DNA from: Antitrichia curtipendula
Lineage: Eukaryota > Streptophyta > Bryopsida > Hypnales > Leucodontaceae
NCBI GenBank assembly: GCA_951230915.1
Contig: OX579638.1
Span: 11,736,696 to 11,800,695 of the forward strand
Length of the DNA: 64,000 bases
Direction: 5' to 3'
The notes under the pieces are model-generated. The model ran no database searches. It was not told the origin of the DNA and was given only the letters and a program-made list of their open reading frames with translations. Below, one piece after another: positions 1-10,512 of the stretch (position 1 is the first letter of the stretch; every line of letters begins with the position of its first letter). The position numbers and the translations under genes are program-made.

Positions 1-1660
1 ACATTCTATCTAATCTTGTTTAAGATGTTGGTGGCCTATTTGATAACCCCATTGGAGTCATTACATGTTAATCCATGTGTGTTTAATCCACCGTTTTATA
101 ATTTTATAATCCTGTTAAATACCATTACAGTAAAAAAATTATTGTTGAAAAGAACATAAAGTGTCTAATATGAATCTAATGAAAAATGATTAATTAATAG
201 AGGAAAACAATGATGTTTTTGCAATCAATTCTTTTATTTATTTGTACAAAATGATATAAAACAAATTTCACGCTCTGAAAATAAAAATTAAATTTTGATA
301 AATTTTCAAAATGAATTATTTCAAAGCTGATTAAACAAAGATCGAAATTGATTTTTAGTTTTGGTTGTACAAATAAATCTTTATCATGATGTTGGACATC
401 TTCTCTTCTAATGACCAATTCAACAAAAATTTAGAAGTCATATTTTTTTTTGCGCCTCTATATTTTGTCTTATAGCCAAGGAAGAGAGGATTTAACAAAA
501 AAAAAGCGTCAAGGAGGAGGGTAGAGCCCAATGAAGAGGCACTTTTCACATGGAATCCTTAATGACAAGGAACATTGCTCGACGTAAATTGTTTGGGGAA
601 AATCCCCCCCCCCCCCAAATCCATACCTTAAGTTTTTTTGTTTGTTTTTTTGTTACTTTAAGATCTCTCAAACCATGCATACCTAATTGCGTTCTTGGTA
701 CCATTGGAAAGCCTTGACCATTTAGAGGTGCATGGGCTTTGTCACATTGTACTTGGACATACAACATGAAAGTTATTGAATTTCAAATATTTTAAGAATT
801 CAAAAATTGAATTAAATTGTCTTTTATTAGAAGAAAAATACAGATTTCATTTCGGATGTCCAAATGCCACAAAACAAAGCCCCTGCACTCCTTTGGGCAT
901 AAAGAATATAATGAATTTTAAATTTTTTACATATTAGAAATTTATCTTTACTTTTATCAGGGAGAGCATGCCACCTCAAAATTAGGCAGACAGCTGAACC
1001 ACAGTGTAATAGACCAATCTCACATTTGCAGATAAGGGTGTATATATGGAGACACACTTTGTGATGATAAACGATATACGATGCATAGGTTTTGTAAACA
1101 CCAATATCCATTCTAATTTGGATGTCTTTGGAGGCTCTGGCACAGACTCAAGTGCGTATTGAAAGCATTTTGCAAGTGGATTGGCAGGATTGGCTATTTG
1201 GCAAATGCAGTCACAAGGTCAGTAAATTCTTGCACATTTGTAATCTCCTTAGAGGCCTTGCAAGTAAATGGAGTCACAGAGTCAAGTGCATTTAGCAAGC
1301 TCTTTGTAGTATAGTAGCAACATCTATAACATATGCAACGTACAAATGTAGTCACAAGCTCAGGTATGTTTCGTTAGCTCTTTTTTCAACACAACTATAG
1401 CATTTGCAGCCTACAAAAGTATGTGTAGGCTCTGCAAATTCTTTGCAGTTGCTAGCACTTTAGAGACGATGAAACAAAAAAACTGAATACATCTGATTGG
1501 CTTACTTTTCTGTAATATCTGAATCCCATGTCCTTGCAATCTCATCAAAATCCGAGTATAAGAGACTCAAGTGTGGATCACTGTGATTTCACCACAAAGT
1601 TTATGCCTATGTTTGCAAGAAGGAACAAATTGTCCGCAAAGCATTCCAACAATCCGTAAA
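1..1660. other. AT-rich intergenic DNA, no gene recognised
   Basis: No open frame here looks like a protein and none carries convincing splice sites. A run of C residues lies at about 605-618. From about 1131 to 1450 the text returns several times to a degenerate phrase of the form AGTCACAAGCTCAG followed by a GCAAG-containing stretch, which suggests an old, decayed tandem repeat. The stretch ends at the left terminus of the Harbinger element. Confidence 0.5.
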
Positions 1661-1686
1661 GGTATGTTCCCACTTGGTGTTAGGGG
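1661..1686 (+). repeat. Left terminal inverted repeat of the Harbinger element
   Basis: Starts GGTATGTTCCCACTTGGTG. It matches the inverted right end at 7084-7100 over 16 of 17 bases, and the left end of the short MITE at 52457 over 25 of 26 bases. That ties the MITE to this transposase family. Confidence 0.75.
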
Positions 1687-3146
1687 ACTGTTGGTAGAGT
1701 AGTAAACAGGTGGTGCATTCCCACTACAGGGAGTGGTTGTGTGCCGAACCTAGGTGGCTGTTGATGTGGCAAGTGCAAAGAGCATGATTAAGGCCTCTTT
1801 CTTATGTAATTTTAGAGGCCCACCATTGCTTGTGCAGTCGTGTGTAGGACAGTGAACATCTTCTGGACATGTAGATTTCGTATTGTACAGACTGTTCTTA
1901 ATTACATGGTGGGCTCATATTGGCATTAAGGAAGGAGCGCCAAAGCACTTATCCCTCTTGTAAGTGATGGTAGGCCCAGTGCCCAAGGACAACGTCGTCA
2001 GAGCCGTTGCTTACAATAGTAGTAGTAGTAGTGACGAAGCTTGGTTTTGTCAATTCTGTGTTCAAAAGTGGAACAGTGCAGGTTCATGGAGTTCTGTTGT
2101 GCAGTTGCAATTCAGATCTAGCTTTAAATGTTTTGGCAGTGCTGATTTTCAAAGTGTCCAGGAGGTGTTACTTTTCTATTACTGTAAATAGTGATGTATA
2201 ACACTGTGATTGCGGAGTGGCGTCGGTGACAGTCTTCAAAGTTCTCCACTGTGCCCATATGGTGACTTCATCGAGGACCATGAAAAATCATCATGCTCCT
2301 CCGCAGTTGGCGACACCCATCCGGCCGACACCAATTCCCATTCAACGTAAGCATTTCTTTGCATTATGAAGTGGATGTCAATTTCAGTTGTCGTATTCTT
2401 CCGTAGAGTGGATTGCCACTGAGTACCTGCACAAAACGAACAATACTCCGATGCCTCAATGAGTACACCAGTCTCAGTAGTTTTACTAGAAATTCCAAAT
2501 TCGGGTCAATACATGTACACGTAGTGCAACATTTTGATAGTCATTATTTCCAAAGACTGAGCTCATTAAGTGTGTCCCAACGTAGAGGATCCTGTTTCAG
2601 TAGGTGAAATGCGAACCTAGAGCACATTCAAAGTGGACTGTGTTCCCCTACTAAGGAAGAACGTGCAGTGCCGATTCCGGACTTCCGTGCACAATCCATT
2701 GTATAGGGACCTCAGTACACGAAATGCGTCTTTCATGACTTCACTGCCGAATTGCATTATTCAGAAATTGAAATGCGTATGGTGCTTCATACCTTCACAT
2801 CATGCAGCGTATCGTTTGCAAACATGATTTGTAGATGAAATTACCATTTTCTGAAAATTATAACAGAATGTCATGTTCACCTCCGTCTGCAGCTTCGATG
2901 TGATGTCGTCGCTCCTGCATCGTGAAAGAAGTTGGTCTCCCTCTGTATTAGGAAGTCCTTGTAGTCGGTTTCCTCCTACATATGTCAATGAAGTATTTTG
3001 CACCGTAAATAACTCTACAGTGACTGCAGAACGCTGGACTTCTTTTCCTGCATTTTCAATTATAATGAAACGAAATTGAACGTACCTGTCTATTCTCACT
3101 GACTGTTTGTGAACATGCACTGTGTGTAGGACCGTACCCTCCGTCC

Positions 3147-4433
3147 ATGTGTCCTCCCTTCACGGGAATACGTCCAGTGCTCACTTCGGTGTCTTTGAAT
3201 TGCCAATCCACTGAATTTCATGAAGACTGCGCGACAGGGCCTATCAATGCCAAACGAGCTCGGAAAGACAGAGGACCCAATTGGCAGACCGCTGAAATAC
3301 TTGTGCTCATCCAGGGAAAGCGTCAGCAGTACTTAGCCGAGAAGGATGCAATGGATGGCCGAGATTTGATGATCCCGGACAGCAACAAGTGGAATCGTAT
3401 CTCAGAGCAAATCATGCTTGTAGGTTTCTCCCGTGTTATTCGTGACGGAGCGGCATGCAAAACGAAATGGAATCAACTCTTGCCAGACTATAAAAGAATT
3501 GTTGACTACTTCGGATGAAGTGGACACAACTTTGCAGATTACTGGAACTTGACTGCAGTAGAGCGGAAAGCAGAAGGACTTCCCCGACAGTTTTTGGAGT
3601 TCTTCCACGCCATTCACGAATGGTTTGGAAACCGTCCACTTATACAACCACCGCACGTTCGTGATTTCCTATCACCAGAGAACACGAACTACAGAGCACC
3701 TGCACATGGCAACAACAATGACAGGACTAACATCGACACTAACATAGACGCGGACGACCCGATGGACTTGGAAGACGATTTCCTTCCGCAGTCCACAGAT
3801 GACAGCTCCCCGAAGCTGTCCTTCCAGAGGAATGCGCCATCCGGTCTACAAAAGACACATCAGGGAAGCGGAAGTAGGCCTTCTCCACTTATTCCCGCAG
3901 TAGTTCTCCCTGGAAGCATTACACCGGTCATCATCAATTCCTCCGACAACAACACTAATGACACACAGCGACGTTCGGGGAACACGACAGTGAGGCGAAA
4001 GAATCTTTCTGGACATACAATGATTGCACAGGCAACGAAAGAAACGGGATCCATAATGGCATCACAAATGAAAGACATTTCAGACACTTCACTGCAAATT
4101 GAACACTCCAAGATTGAGGTTCAGCTTCAGCTTTTCACGAAGCAAATGACTTACCAGAGAGAGAGAGACCGCCGAATTCACGAAAATGCAATGCTTGTTC
4201 ATGAGAATGCTCGTTTGACGATTGTGAAACAAATAGAAATGGTACAGTGCTTAACGCAATTGACCACCGTGCTAGGTAGTGGACTCAGCAATAAGAGTCC
4301 AAGGAATTTACAAAATGCACGTACTGGGGCTCGAAGCTCCCGGTATGCACAGGCAGCAAACTGCGGTACAATAAAACCTGACACTGAAGACTCCAACCCA
4401 GTAGGTGCAGCGGGCAACACTTCCATCGACTAG
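3147..4433 (+). pseudogene. Harbinger Myb/SANT (trihelix)-like DNA-binding protein, one in-frame stop
   Basis: In PIF/Harbinger elements this second protein helps the transposase find the element ends and enter the nucleus (family knowledge). One frame from an ATG at 3147 runs to 4433, interrupted only by TGA at 3516-3518. Upstream of that stop the protein has a trihelix/Myb-like segment (about residues 48-120) with NWQTAEILVLI, KWNRISEQ and CKTKWNQLLPDYKRI. Downstream the domain continues directly (ADYWNLT), so the TGA falls inside the DNA-binding domain. The rest is a polar linker and a long helical, coiled-coil-like C-terminus (QMTYQRERDRRIHENAML). Because the frame is intact across the stop, this looks like a point mutation rather than a frameshift or intron. 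It faces the transposase tail to tail, with about 540 bp between them. Confidence 0.75.
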
Positions 4434-4970
4434 TTGCTTCGACCAAAAGATGTCACTCCCATCTGCAACGGTCTCCCTACGTCGGAGTGACTTCTTATAG
4501 ACCTTTATTACAGTGTCGACTGGTTCATGCTGTGACTGTGCATACTAGCTTCCCAAGTTAGTGGAAAGTGACATACCTTCGGAACTATGATTTCTTGGAT
4601 ATCCCCGCAGTATATGTACAAGGACTGTAACATTATAAGTAGAAACTAGTCACGTTCATAGTGGACGGAGACATGACTCTAGTTTTGGTAGGTGGCAGGT
4701 CCTCCGTATATAATGCATGCTTTTTTTTTCAAAATCTTCAGAGGACATCACTAGCAATGCCGCTGTGCCGATGTCCATAGTAGTGACGGCAGCAAGGCTG
4801 TCTGGAACTTGTCCAAATTTGTATGTAAGAATATGAATAGAAAAAAAAAATGTGAATAACTAAAATAGCAAACTCCCACTCCAAGAGCAAGTCCTCTACA
4901 CAGGGAAATTGAATTTCTGAAACACATTGAACACATGCGAGCTTTCTTGCAGTTGAACGTACCGTGAAAT
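4434..4970. other. Gap between the two convergent Harbinger genes
   Basis: No coding potential seen. It should hold the two 3' ends of the convergent genes. A T-run at about 4721-4730 and an A-run at about 4841-4850 could belong to 3' processing regions, but no clear signal can be assigned. Confidence 0.4.
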
Positions 4971-6311
4971 CTACAGAGCTCGTCTTCTGCTTGTCAAGTA
5001 CGTCCCCAATTCATGCCGTTTGTGCTTCGCTGCGTCTGAGACGTTGTCGTCAGTGTCTCTGGGGACATTGTCTCTGCGACTCCCGTCCCAAGCTGGTTTA
5101 GCATTGTGGAATCCCTCCATTTGCAGGATATGCAATAGTTCATCTACCTCTTCATGAGATTGCCGCAGCAGTAAATTGTGCAGAATTGCGCAACATATGA
5201 TGACGTCTGGGAGAAATGTCAAGTGCAAGTCACTTTTCACAAGCAACTCTCTGAAACTTTGTTTGAGAATGCCAAATGCATTCTCCACTACGCAGCGTCC
5301 TTTCCTCAGTTTCTTATTGAAAAGGCGCTCAGAGATGGACAAGTGAACACCATCTCTGTGAGGAACCATGAGCCACGGATGTAGAGGATACCCCAAATCA
5401 CCAATCAAGTACGGAGCGTGCCTGTCAATGGAGAACGCAGCGTCCATGAGCTGTCCGTGCGTTGCCAAGTAATGCAGAGAAGACCGTCAAAGCATGCGGC
5501 TATTGTTAGTCGATCCTGGCATTCTCACATACAGATTCAAAAAACGCTTGTCACTGTCTACTATAGCTTGGCAATTCAAGTTGTACGCACTGCTCTTAAA
5601 GTAAAAATAGTCCGCGGACGACGAAACAGGTTTCGAAATCGGCACTTGCATACCGTCAATAGCTCCGACTACTCCAGGTAAGGAGCACATGTCAACAAAC
5701 TTGACCTGTGTCTGCTGTAATCTTTCTCCTGTGGGCCACGTGATTTCGTGTTTCAGCGTGTCATTGAATGCGAACACCACTTCTCGCAGAATTTTGCAGA
5801 CTGTGCTTCAACCTATGGCAAACATCTCACTAGAGATTATGAGATTCGCACCATGAGTGAGTTTGAACAAAGTGCAAGCCAAGCGTACTACAACAGGCAC
5901 AGCCAAACGGTACTTCGTATCATTTTTTTGCACTCTAGGTTTTATGATGCCGGCCAATGCAAACACAGATGTTTTGGTCATTCTGAACATTGCAAGCCAA
6001 CGTGCAGTATTGTATTGGTCCACTAAAAAACGAGAAAACCATGTTGTGGAACGCGGGCGAATCCAGTAATTCAATTCATCAGTGAAACCAACTGAATAGC
6101 AGCACAAACGGTACTGCTGCAGTGAGTGGCTGAAGAGGGCGAACGTATCCAGAATAGGCAAGTCCGTGAGCACGGTAGCAGCGACATCGGCGCTGTCATT
6201 TTCATCAGTTTTGGATGACGGCAATACATAATTCTGATTCGCGTCAAGAACTAGCGCTAGCACCCACGAGGCGAATGATGCAACATTGTTGAAGTCATTC
6301 ATAGCGTCCAT
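4971..6311 (-). pseudogene. PIF/Harbinger DDE transposase, two in-frame stops
   Basis: Encodes the nuclease that would cut and paste the element. A single minus-strand frame from an ATG at 6311 to the stop at 4971-4973 covers a full-length transposase of about 446 codons, broken by TGA at 5808-5810 and TGA at 5487-5489. All three catalytic blocks are present: first Asp in GVVGAIDGMQVPI, second Asp in IGDLGYPLHPWLM, and the Glu in RCVVENAFGILKQSFREL. The N-terminal half carries the usual helix-turn-helix region, and the first stop falls in it, just after SEMFAIG, where family members have a conserved Arg-Ser-Thr. The second lies after NNSRML. No frameshift is seen. Both stops are one C-to-T change away from CGA (Arg). 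Likely a recently inactivated copy. The frame stays open back to 6347, but the first ATG is at 6311. Confidence 0.85.
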
Positions 6312-6347
6312 TGTCGAGAAAGGAAAGCGAGATCCTATGCACTGCAC

Positions 6348-7083
6348 AATCCGGAATTCCTGTGATTAAACCCTAAACAGAATTCCAGAGAACCGAAATT
6401 CCTAATGTCAGTGGCCTCTGAAAGTGTTAATGCAACAAACGGTAAATACTAGTTTGGAGCCAGAAGACAAACTCAAACAATCACTTGTACAACATTCGCA
6501 CTATGGTGAATGATAGCGGAAAAGGCCACCGAAAAATCGTGCGTACTGTGGCTACGCATCATACGTCACAACGGGAAGCAATCTTCTCCTCATCTGAAAC
6601 AGAGAACCATGGAAAAACCGGCGGCATTGGTAACGGCCCTCTAATAAGTGAGGCCGTCGCTCAACATGCACTTGCATGTCAATTGTTACCTCATGAATGA
6701 ACACTACGGTGAAAGTGCGAGCTCCCTAATGCAATTTGAAGAAGAGCACAAAAGAAGCAGTATTCCACGCATCAAGAAGCGCCGACGCAACCACCGTCAG
6801 AATCAGAAGGTCAGCAAATGAATACAGTTTTACGGAGCTTTCCCAAACCACAGACGGAGAGCGTACTCCACTATCGCTGAGATCAAAGCGACACAAAATC
6901 ACCGTCCAGAAGCGCAGACACCTGAAAATCTAGAAATCACGAAAGTGAAGCTTTCGGAGGACGTCGCCTCCGCCATTGTCCTCGACGTAACTTCAGCCGG
7001 ACCCACCTGTCGTTGTGATAGGACTGACACAGCAGGTGGGAATGGCTACTGCTGTTTCCTCTATTGCAGTGACATACCGCAGT
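6348..7083. other. Right subterminal region of the Harbinger element, no gene recognised
   Basis: Holds the presumed promoter and leader of the minus-strand transposase. Short open frames occur on the plus strand (for example 6736-6933) but have no recognisable domain or splice logic. It differs in composition from the flanking AT-rich repeats and matches the rest of the element. Confidence 0.4.
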
Positions 7084-7100
7084 CCAAGTGGGAACACACC
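7084..7100 (-). repeat. Right terminal inverted repeat of the Harbinger element
   Basis: Plus strand reads CCAAGTGGGAACACACC, the reverse complement of the left end with one difference. Similarity stops inside the 17 bp: the left end continues TGTTAGGGG while the right end continues ACTGCGG. Confidence 0.7.
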
Positions 7101-7293
7101 ACTCGCTTCTTCAATACGTACTTTCCGTAAGTGCCTCCATTAACCAGTTTTTGTGTGAATACGTTTTTCCACTTTTTCTACTTCGTTGTTACAGTTTACA
7201 CACGACTCTTCCATACATCCAAGTAGGAACCTACCATAAGCAACTTTCGTGAATGTTGCTTTTATCCAAGCTTGTGATGAAAATATGGACACT

Positions 7294-7632
7294 AAGGTTA
7301 AGGTAGGAGGTCCATAAATGGTCCAATTAAGAGCTGGAACTTAATTTTGGGGAGGTGAAGCTTCCTGAAATATTTTTGAACAAATTTTACTTGAAAGACA
7401 AGTGGAATTGGCATCTAATCCAAGTTGATTCATATTTTTTGGAGGTTTTTGGAATTGGTTATGAATTTTTGAAGTTGAAATGGCATAGGTCTCTAAAATG
7501 TCCCACCTCCTAAAATGTACACATTTATGTAGATTGCTGAAGGCTACAAGAAAAACACATATATAAACACTATACATTTTAGGAGGTGGGTCATTTTAGA
7601 GCGTGTGCCGTTTTAGAACCTCCTACCTTACC
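7294..7632. mobile_element. MITE, TAAGGTAGGAGGTYC family, copy 1
   Basis: The left end reads TTAAGGTAGGAGGTCC and the right end, inverted, reads GGTAAGGTAGGAGGTTC. No coding capacity. The interior repeats the phrase CCTCCTAAAATGTACA and its inverse, so the element could fold back. Two related copies lie at about 55505-55917 and 60225-60605 (inverted). Confidence 0.65.
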
Positions 7633-7935
7633 AAAATTAGACAACCACATCCAAGTGTTACATCTCTTAAAATTGTCATCATCATTGGGTGTACATTTCT
7701 AAAACCAAATATGTACCTATGTTGAAGAAACAATTTTAGAACATCTATACACCAAAAAAAACTTTGACCCTTCATAACTTTTACGTTTAGTATCCAAATG
7801 TTCCATTATTTGGTGCGTTAAAACCTCCTTTCAGTTGTCAACAAGAAAATCTGAAAATTTGACCAGTCTAATAATAGAAACAAGGCACAATAGCAAAAAG
7901 TAGCGGTTTGGGGGGTACCCACTTTATTGGCTTCT
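7633..7935 (-). mobile_element. MITE, GTGGGTACACCC family, copy 1 (inverted)
   Basis: Read on the minus strand, it aligns with 30588-30887: GTGGGTACCCCCCAAACCGC near the start, then a shared run with TATTATTAGA, GAAAGGAGGTT and AAAAGTTATGAAGG, and near the far end GTACACCCAATGATGATG. It abuts the previous MITE. Non-coding. Confidence 0.5.
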
Positions 7936-8443
7936 CAAAAAGAGCACGGCTTATAGTTTACAATTCATCACTACCAATGATTTTGATGCGATGAAATGGC
8001 ATCAATTGTAACTAAGCTCTAAGCATTCACCTAGATTATCAACTTCACACAAATAACTAGGATTTGCATTTCCGGCAATGCAACTGAACTTGAAATTTTT
8101 GGATGATAAAGATCTCTAGTATAGTTAAAGAGATGATAAATATGTAAAAATAACGATTGGGGATGAAAAATCTGTAATGTCCAATCATACGGACTAAATC
8201 ACATAATCGACCAATTATAGCATAGAATCTTCTTGGAGAATGAATTGGAAATTTTTGAGCAATGGTTTATGCTATCCTAGTTGACAAATGATGAAAAATG
8301 CACTTCATTCATTTACTATTTATCAAATAAGATTGTGTAATACATTAATGGAAAGAAGGAAGAATGATCTCAAGAATATTCTACATGAATCAATGATATA
8401 GATATTTTAAATGAATCACTAATTGTATTTTTTTATGATTTTT
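7936..8443. other. AT-rich intergenic DNA
   Basis: Nothing recognised: no long open frame with a domain, no clear repeat ends and no RNA gene. Confidence 0.4.
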
Positions 8444-9155
8444 TTAACCCCTAAAGCCCCAAAGGTGTTTTCTGTCAAAACCACTCAAAACTACCACTTC
8501 TATTGCATTCACTTAACGAAACCAAGTTTTATTTATTTTTTGGAATTTAACACTAGAAGAAACCTGTATTTTTTTGGACGTCCACTTTTTGGACATCAAA
8601 CATAGCATTAAGATGTCCCAGAAAGTGGACGTCCAAAAAGTGGATGTCCAAAAAAACACAAGTTTCTTCTAGTATAACCATACGATCTTGTACTTAACTT
8701 GTCTAGGATCATGTAGTAAAATTGTCATCAAATTTGACCGTACGCATTGGAAGATATTAGCATTCAAAGTTGGACAAAACATTTTTTCTTAAGAAGATGC
8801 TTGAATTACCCAAAAACTAAGATTGTCAATAACTTTCTCATCCCTAGTTCCAAAATAGAATGAATAAAAGCTTCACATATAAATAAAACATAATATTTTA
8901 GAAAATAAATTCAAAAAAAATTATTTTGACTTTCTGTAATTTTTTTTGGTTGCCCGCCAATCTCCATTTCTTGCTTATTGTGCCATAACTTTTTCATCCG
9001 GCATCCGATTGAAACAAAACCTACATATCCACAAAACTCTCGCAAATCTACACAACCTCAAAAAAATTCAAAAAAATTCACTTCAAATTGAGACAATAGG
9101 AACCTACATGGACCCAAATTGTCCCCGGAAAAGACACATGTCCTACAGGGGTCAA
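8444..9155 (-). mobile_element. TTAACCCCTAAAG element, copy 1 (type B, truncated or decayed end)
   Basis: Starts TTAACCCCTAAAGCCCC and continues in the same order as the copy at 32038-33128 (ACCACTCAAAACTACCA near the end, later TTGCCCGCCAA and AACCTACAT blocks). The opposite terminus is not clean; similarity fades near 9155. It is interrupted by a separate foldback MITE at 8553-8672, so this copy was already in place when that one arrived. Confidence 0.55.
8553..8672. mobile_element. 120-bp foldback MITE nested in the TTAACCCCTAAAG element
   Basis: Both ends are TAGAAGAAAC followed by a stretch with TTTTTTTGGAC and a repeated CCACTTTTTGGAC. The two arms are close to perfect inverted repeats of about 45 bases with a short spacer. 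The boundary TA could be a target duplication, as in Tc1/mariner-type MITEs, but it may also be part of the repeat. Confidence 0.7.
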
Positions 9156-9282
9156 TAGAGATCAAGTTATCTTTAGTTATAACCTTCTGGAAGTAAATAA
9201 AATGAATTACCTTGTCTTTAATATTGGTTTAAACAAGCATGTTGACATTTTCAAGTTCCATGTGTCGTAGGCACAAAAACTA

Positions 9283-9650
9283 TTGAAGACATGTCAAAAT
9301 ATTGATGACATCAAATATTTTGTCATCAATATTTTTATTGCATGTCAAAATATTTCAATGATATGTCAGTTCTTTATAATGACATGCCGTATATTCTTAA
9401 CAACAATTCTTGAACATGAGAAAATGACATCCAAAATGCAATGACATGTTCAAGAAATGACATCACAATGACATTCAAAAGTTTGAAATGAAATGACATG
9501 CATAAAATAACATCAAGAAATGAAATGAAATGTCATATTTCATGTTTTGATGAACATTTCTTGAACATGTCATTTTTTTTTAACATGTCATATAAAAATA
9601 TTTTGATGACATATTAAAATATTGTTGACATGTTTTACTTAAAATAAAAA
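9283..9650. repeat. Foldback region built from ATGACAT/ATGTCAT words
   Basis: Dozens of ATGACAT and ATGTCAT words fill the stretch. A perfect hairpin sits near its left side: AATATTGATGACA and TGTCATCAATATT separated by about 10 bases (about 9296-9332). The far end (GATGACATATTAAAATATTG then TTGACATGTTTTA) is roughly the inverse of the near end, so the whole block behaves as a foldback element. Confidence 0.55.
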
Positions 9651-10512
9651 ATAGTGACCAGTTAATTTTTATGTTCGACCCACAATTGGGGAAATGAACC
9701 GGCTCATAATACACTAACTACCGGTTCTCCTTATTCATTGCGTTGCGTCTGCATCCCATCTTCCCATTGATTGTCGCCTAACTTGCAGCTGCCGCCTTCG
9801 CCAATTCCTCACGCTGCATTTCCATCTTCGCAAAGCATTTGCAACGCTCGGTCGACTGTTCTGTCTCTCCCTTTCTTAAGTTGGGCGCCGATGTCACACT
9901 CAGCTCTTCATTAACCACTTTCAATCAACTATTTTGCATTTCGGCACCATTTTGCAACTTCGGATGCAATTTACAGGAGGCACTCTGTGTGTTTAGGTGT
10001 CATCACTTTCCTTACACTTCGGAATATGTATTGCGTATCTCGTTTAATTGAATGTTCGAACGAAGAATTGGTCAGTTGAATCTTACATGAGCGGAGGGAG
10101 AAGTTTGTAGAATGTTGAAATGCTCTACGATCCAAAGAATGCATGTTTCGTCATGCCTGCGCTTGCCCTAGAGTTTTCAGGTCTACGGCAGGCGAGATGC
10201 TGCAATAATTCTGAATGAGGATGATTCTGAATTTTGATTGTGAAACCAGAAAGAGTGATTTCAAATGAGAATTGGCTTGTTGGAGGCAGTGACGATGGTG
10301 CTCAGCAGTCAAGGAATGGCCAATGGCTATTGGAATGAATAGTAGTGTTTCTTTCGGTGGCTTGATTTGCTAATGTATCATCTGCGCTCCCCTCGATACA
10401 TTTGGTATGTCCGAGTGCTGGAGAGTGACTGTGATGACACATGGAGTTGCTCAAGTCCTTCTTGAGGCGGAGTTAAGTTGCAGGATATCTTGGATTTGGA
10501 GGAGGAACAAGA
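9651..10512. other. 5' flank and probable leader of the coiled-coil gene
   Basis: Composition becomes more GC-rich from about 9660, as expected for promoter and leader sequence. No TATA box or initiator can be placed with confidence. The open frame at 9839-10051 has no recognisable domain and is probably not translated. Confidence 0.4.

Larger units (their letters stand above)
1661..7100. mobile_element. PIF/Harbinger-type DNA transposon (decayed, about 5.4 kb)
   Basis: The left end (1661) reads GGTATGTTCCCACTTGG and the right end, read on the minus strand from 7100, reads GGTGTGTTCCCACTTGG, a 16/17 terminal inverted repeat. A second shared word, CATTCCCAC, lies further inside both ends. Between them sit the two genes expected of a PIF/Harbinger element: a Myb/trihelix-like DNA-binding protein (+ strand) and a DDE transposase (- strand), here convergent. 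The flanking trinucleotides do not form a clear TWA target duplication, so the exact ends may be a few bases off. Both genes are broken by in-frame TGA stops, so this copy is not autonomous. About 1.5 kb on the left and 0.75 kb on the right inside the element are unexplained. Confidence 0.8.

Noticed and set aside
3516..3518. Intron instead of a stop in the Myb-like gene
   Set aside because: The frame and the domain continue directly after the TGA with no missing residues, and no GT-AG pair of useful size surrounds it.
5178..6069. Plus-strand open frames in the Harbinger element
   Set aside because: They mirror the DDE transposase on the minus strand.
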